Source: Buchnera aphidicola (Muscaphis stroyani) (GTDB lineage: Bacteria; Pseudomonadota; Gammaproteobacteria; Enterobacterales; Enterobacteriaceae). Taken from it: DNA of 64,000 nt. The notes beneath the pieces were generated by a model. It was given only the letters and a program-made list of their open reading frames with translations. It was not told the origin of the DNA and did not search any database. Positions 63,227 to 64,000 of this stretch are shown piece by piece. A program made the position numbers and the translations under genes. Every line of letters begins with the position of its first letter. The stretch's first letter is position 1. Location: assembly GCF_005080865.1 (NCBI RefSeq), contig NZ_CP034861.1, positions 186,001 to 250,000 on the forward strand, in the 5' to 3' direction.

Positions 63227-64000
63227 ATGAAAAAAATAACTATTTTAGGATCAACAGGTTTTGTTGGAATGAGTGCTTTGTCAGTAATTAGAAATAATCC
63301 AACTTTGTTTCAAGTAGTTGCTTTAGTAGCCAACAAAAATATTATTACTATGTTACAGCAATGTAGATTTTTTACTCCTAAATTCGTCGCAATGAGAGAC
63401 GAAAAATCTGCTAATATACTTAGAAAAAAATTAAAATTCTTAAACATAAAAACACAAGTTTTATCTGGAAAGAAAGCTATTTGTCATTTAGCATCTTTAG
63501 ATGAGATAGATCATGTAATAGCTGCTATTGTTGGAATATCGGGTTTAATGCCAATTTTATCAGCTATATATTCCAGTAAAACGATACTTTTAGCTAATAA
63601 AGAATCTTTAATTACATGCGGTCATTTTTTTATGAGAGCTTTATCTAAAAATAACTCAAAAATTATTCCTATAGACAGCGAACATAGTGCTATTTTTCAA
63701 GTTTTACCCTCTAAAATTCAAAATAGTTTAGGTAAGTGCAATTTAAAAAATTATGGAATAAAGTCTGTCATTTTAACTGCTTCTGGAGGTCCTTTTTATA
63801 ATTCACCGTTTTCCGAATTGTCTTCTGTGACCCCGAAACAAGCATGTGCCCACCCAAATTGGGTTATGGGTAAAAAAATATCAGTAGATTCAGCAACTAT
63901 GATGAATAAAGGTTTAGAATATGCCGAGGCTAGATGGTTATTCAATGCTTCACATTCAGAAATTGAGATCTTAATTCATCCACAATCAGTCATTCATTCT
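63227..64000 (+). CDS. dxr: 1-deoxy-D-xylulose 5-phosphate reductoisomerase, 3' part outside window
   Basis: Makes MEP in the non-mevalonate isoprenoid pathway. The first 258 codons are present, without a stop; E. coli Dxr has 398 residues. ITILGSTGFVGMSAL binds NADPH, LLANKESLITCG, IPIDSEHSAIFQ with metal ligands, TASGGPFY and HPNWVMGKKISVDSATMMNKGLE are intact. ATG 63227 begins 95 bases after frr. Undecaprenyl phosphate for the cell wall depends on this pathway. Confidence 0.97.
   Translation, partial: MKKITILGSTGFVGMSALSVIRNNPTLFQVVALVANKNIITMLQQCRFFTPKFVAMRDEKSANILRKKLKFLNIKTQVLSGKKAICHLASLDEIDHVIAAIVGISGLMPILSAIYSSKTILLANKESLITCGHFFMRALSKNNSKIIPIDSEHSAIFQVLPSKIQNSLGKCNLKNYGIKSVILTASGGPFYNSPFSELSSVTPKQACAHPNWVMGKKISVDSATMMNKGLEYAEARWLFNASHSEIEILIHPQSVIHS

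Noticed and set aside
1..64000. A new defence, mobile or secondary-metabolite system
   Set aside because: Every gene-sized frame except the DUF2076 protein has a close counterpart of known function in E. coli. No repeats, integrases, toxin-antitoxin pairs or CRISPR spacing are visible.

Overview
This AT-rich window (roughly a quarter G+C) reads as chromosome of Buchnera aphidicola, the obligate aphid endosymbiont. The proteins are close to those of E. coli. Gene order follows blocks of the E. coli chromosome with many genes missing between them. Genes for essential amino acids (threonine, isoleucine/valine, lysine) sit beside housekeeping genes. I see no tRNA, rRNA, insertion sequence, prophage, CRISPR array or other accessory island.

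Layout. 1-10.8 kb: nrdA (cut by the window edge), gyrA, a DUF2076 protein, a 2-Cys peroxiredoxin, ung, a grpE copy, nadK (frameshifted), bamE, ssrA (tmRNA), grxD, rnt. 11-20 kb: sodA, pth, ychF, the thrABC operon with an attenuator-like leader, hpt, dksA. 20.5-36.6 kb: truA, a decayed mrcB, secA, mutT, coaE, guaC, aceEF-lpdA, speED, mtnN, erpA. 37-52.5 kb: the division and cell-wall (dcw) cluster on the minus strand, transcribed in the order rsmH, ftsL, ftsI, murE, murF, mraY, murD, ftsW, murG, murC, ddlB, ftsA, ftsZ. 52.7-64 kb: ilvIH, apbE, degP, dapD, map, then rpsB, tsf, pyrH, frr and the start of dxr.

How it works together. Threonine, branched-chain and lysine genes supply the host. The dcw cluster covers peptidoglycan precursor synthesis and septation, but lacks mraZ, ftsQ and lpxC. 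rpsB-tsf-pyrH-frr serves translation and UMP kinase. aceEF-lpdA makes acetyl-CoA, and speDE makes spermidine.

The strongest signal is four probably needed genes whose frames are broken at long A/T homopolymers: nadK (A12), murC (A10), ftsW (T10) and ftsI (A18). In each, a change of one base (or two in the other direction) restores a protein of near E. coli length. Rescue by polymerase slippage is known in Buchnera, and homopolymer sequencing error is the main alternative. Three of the four lie in the dcw cluster, next to a window in which PBP1b (mrcB) survives only as ordered fragments and ftsQ is gone. A second good signal is a relic threonine attenuator upstream of thrA: the terminator is intact, and the leader-peptide frame still lines up with E. 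coli thrL at its end but has lost its threonine run. I found no new multi-gene system.
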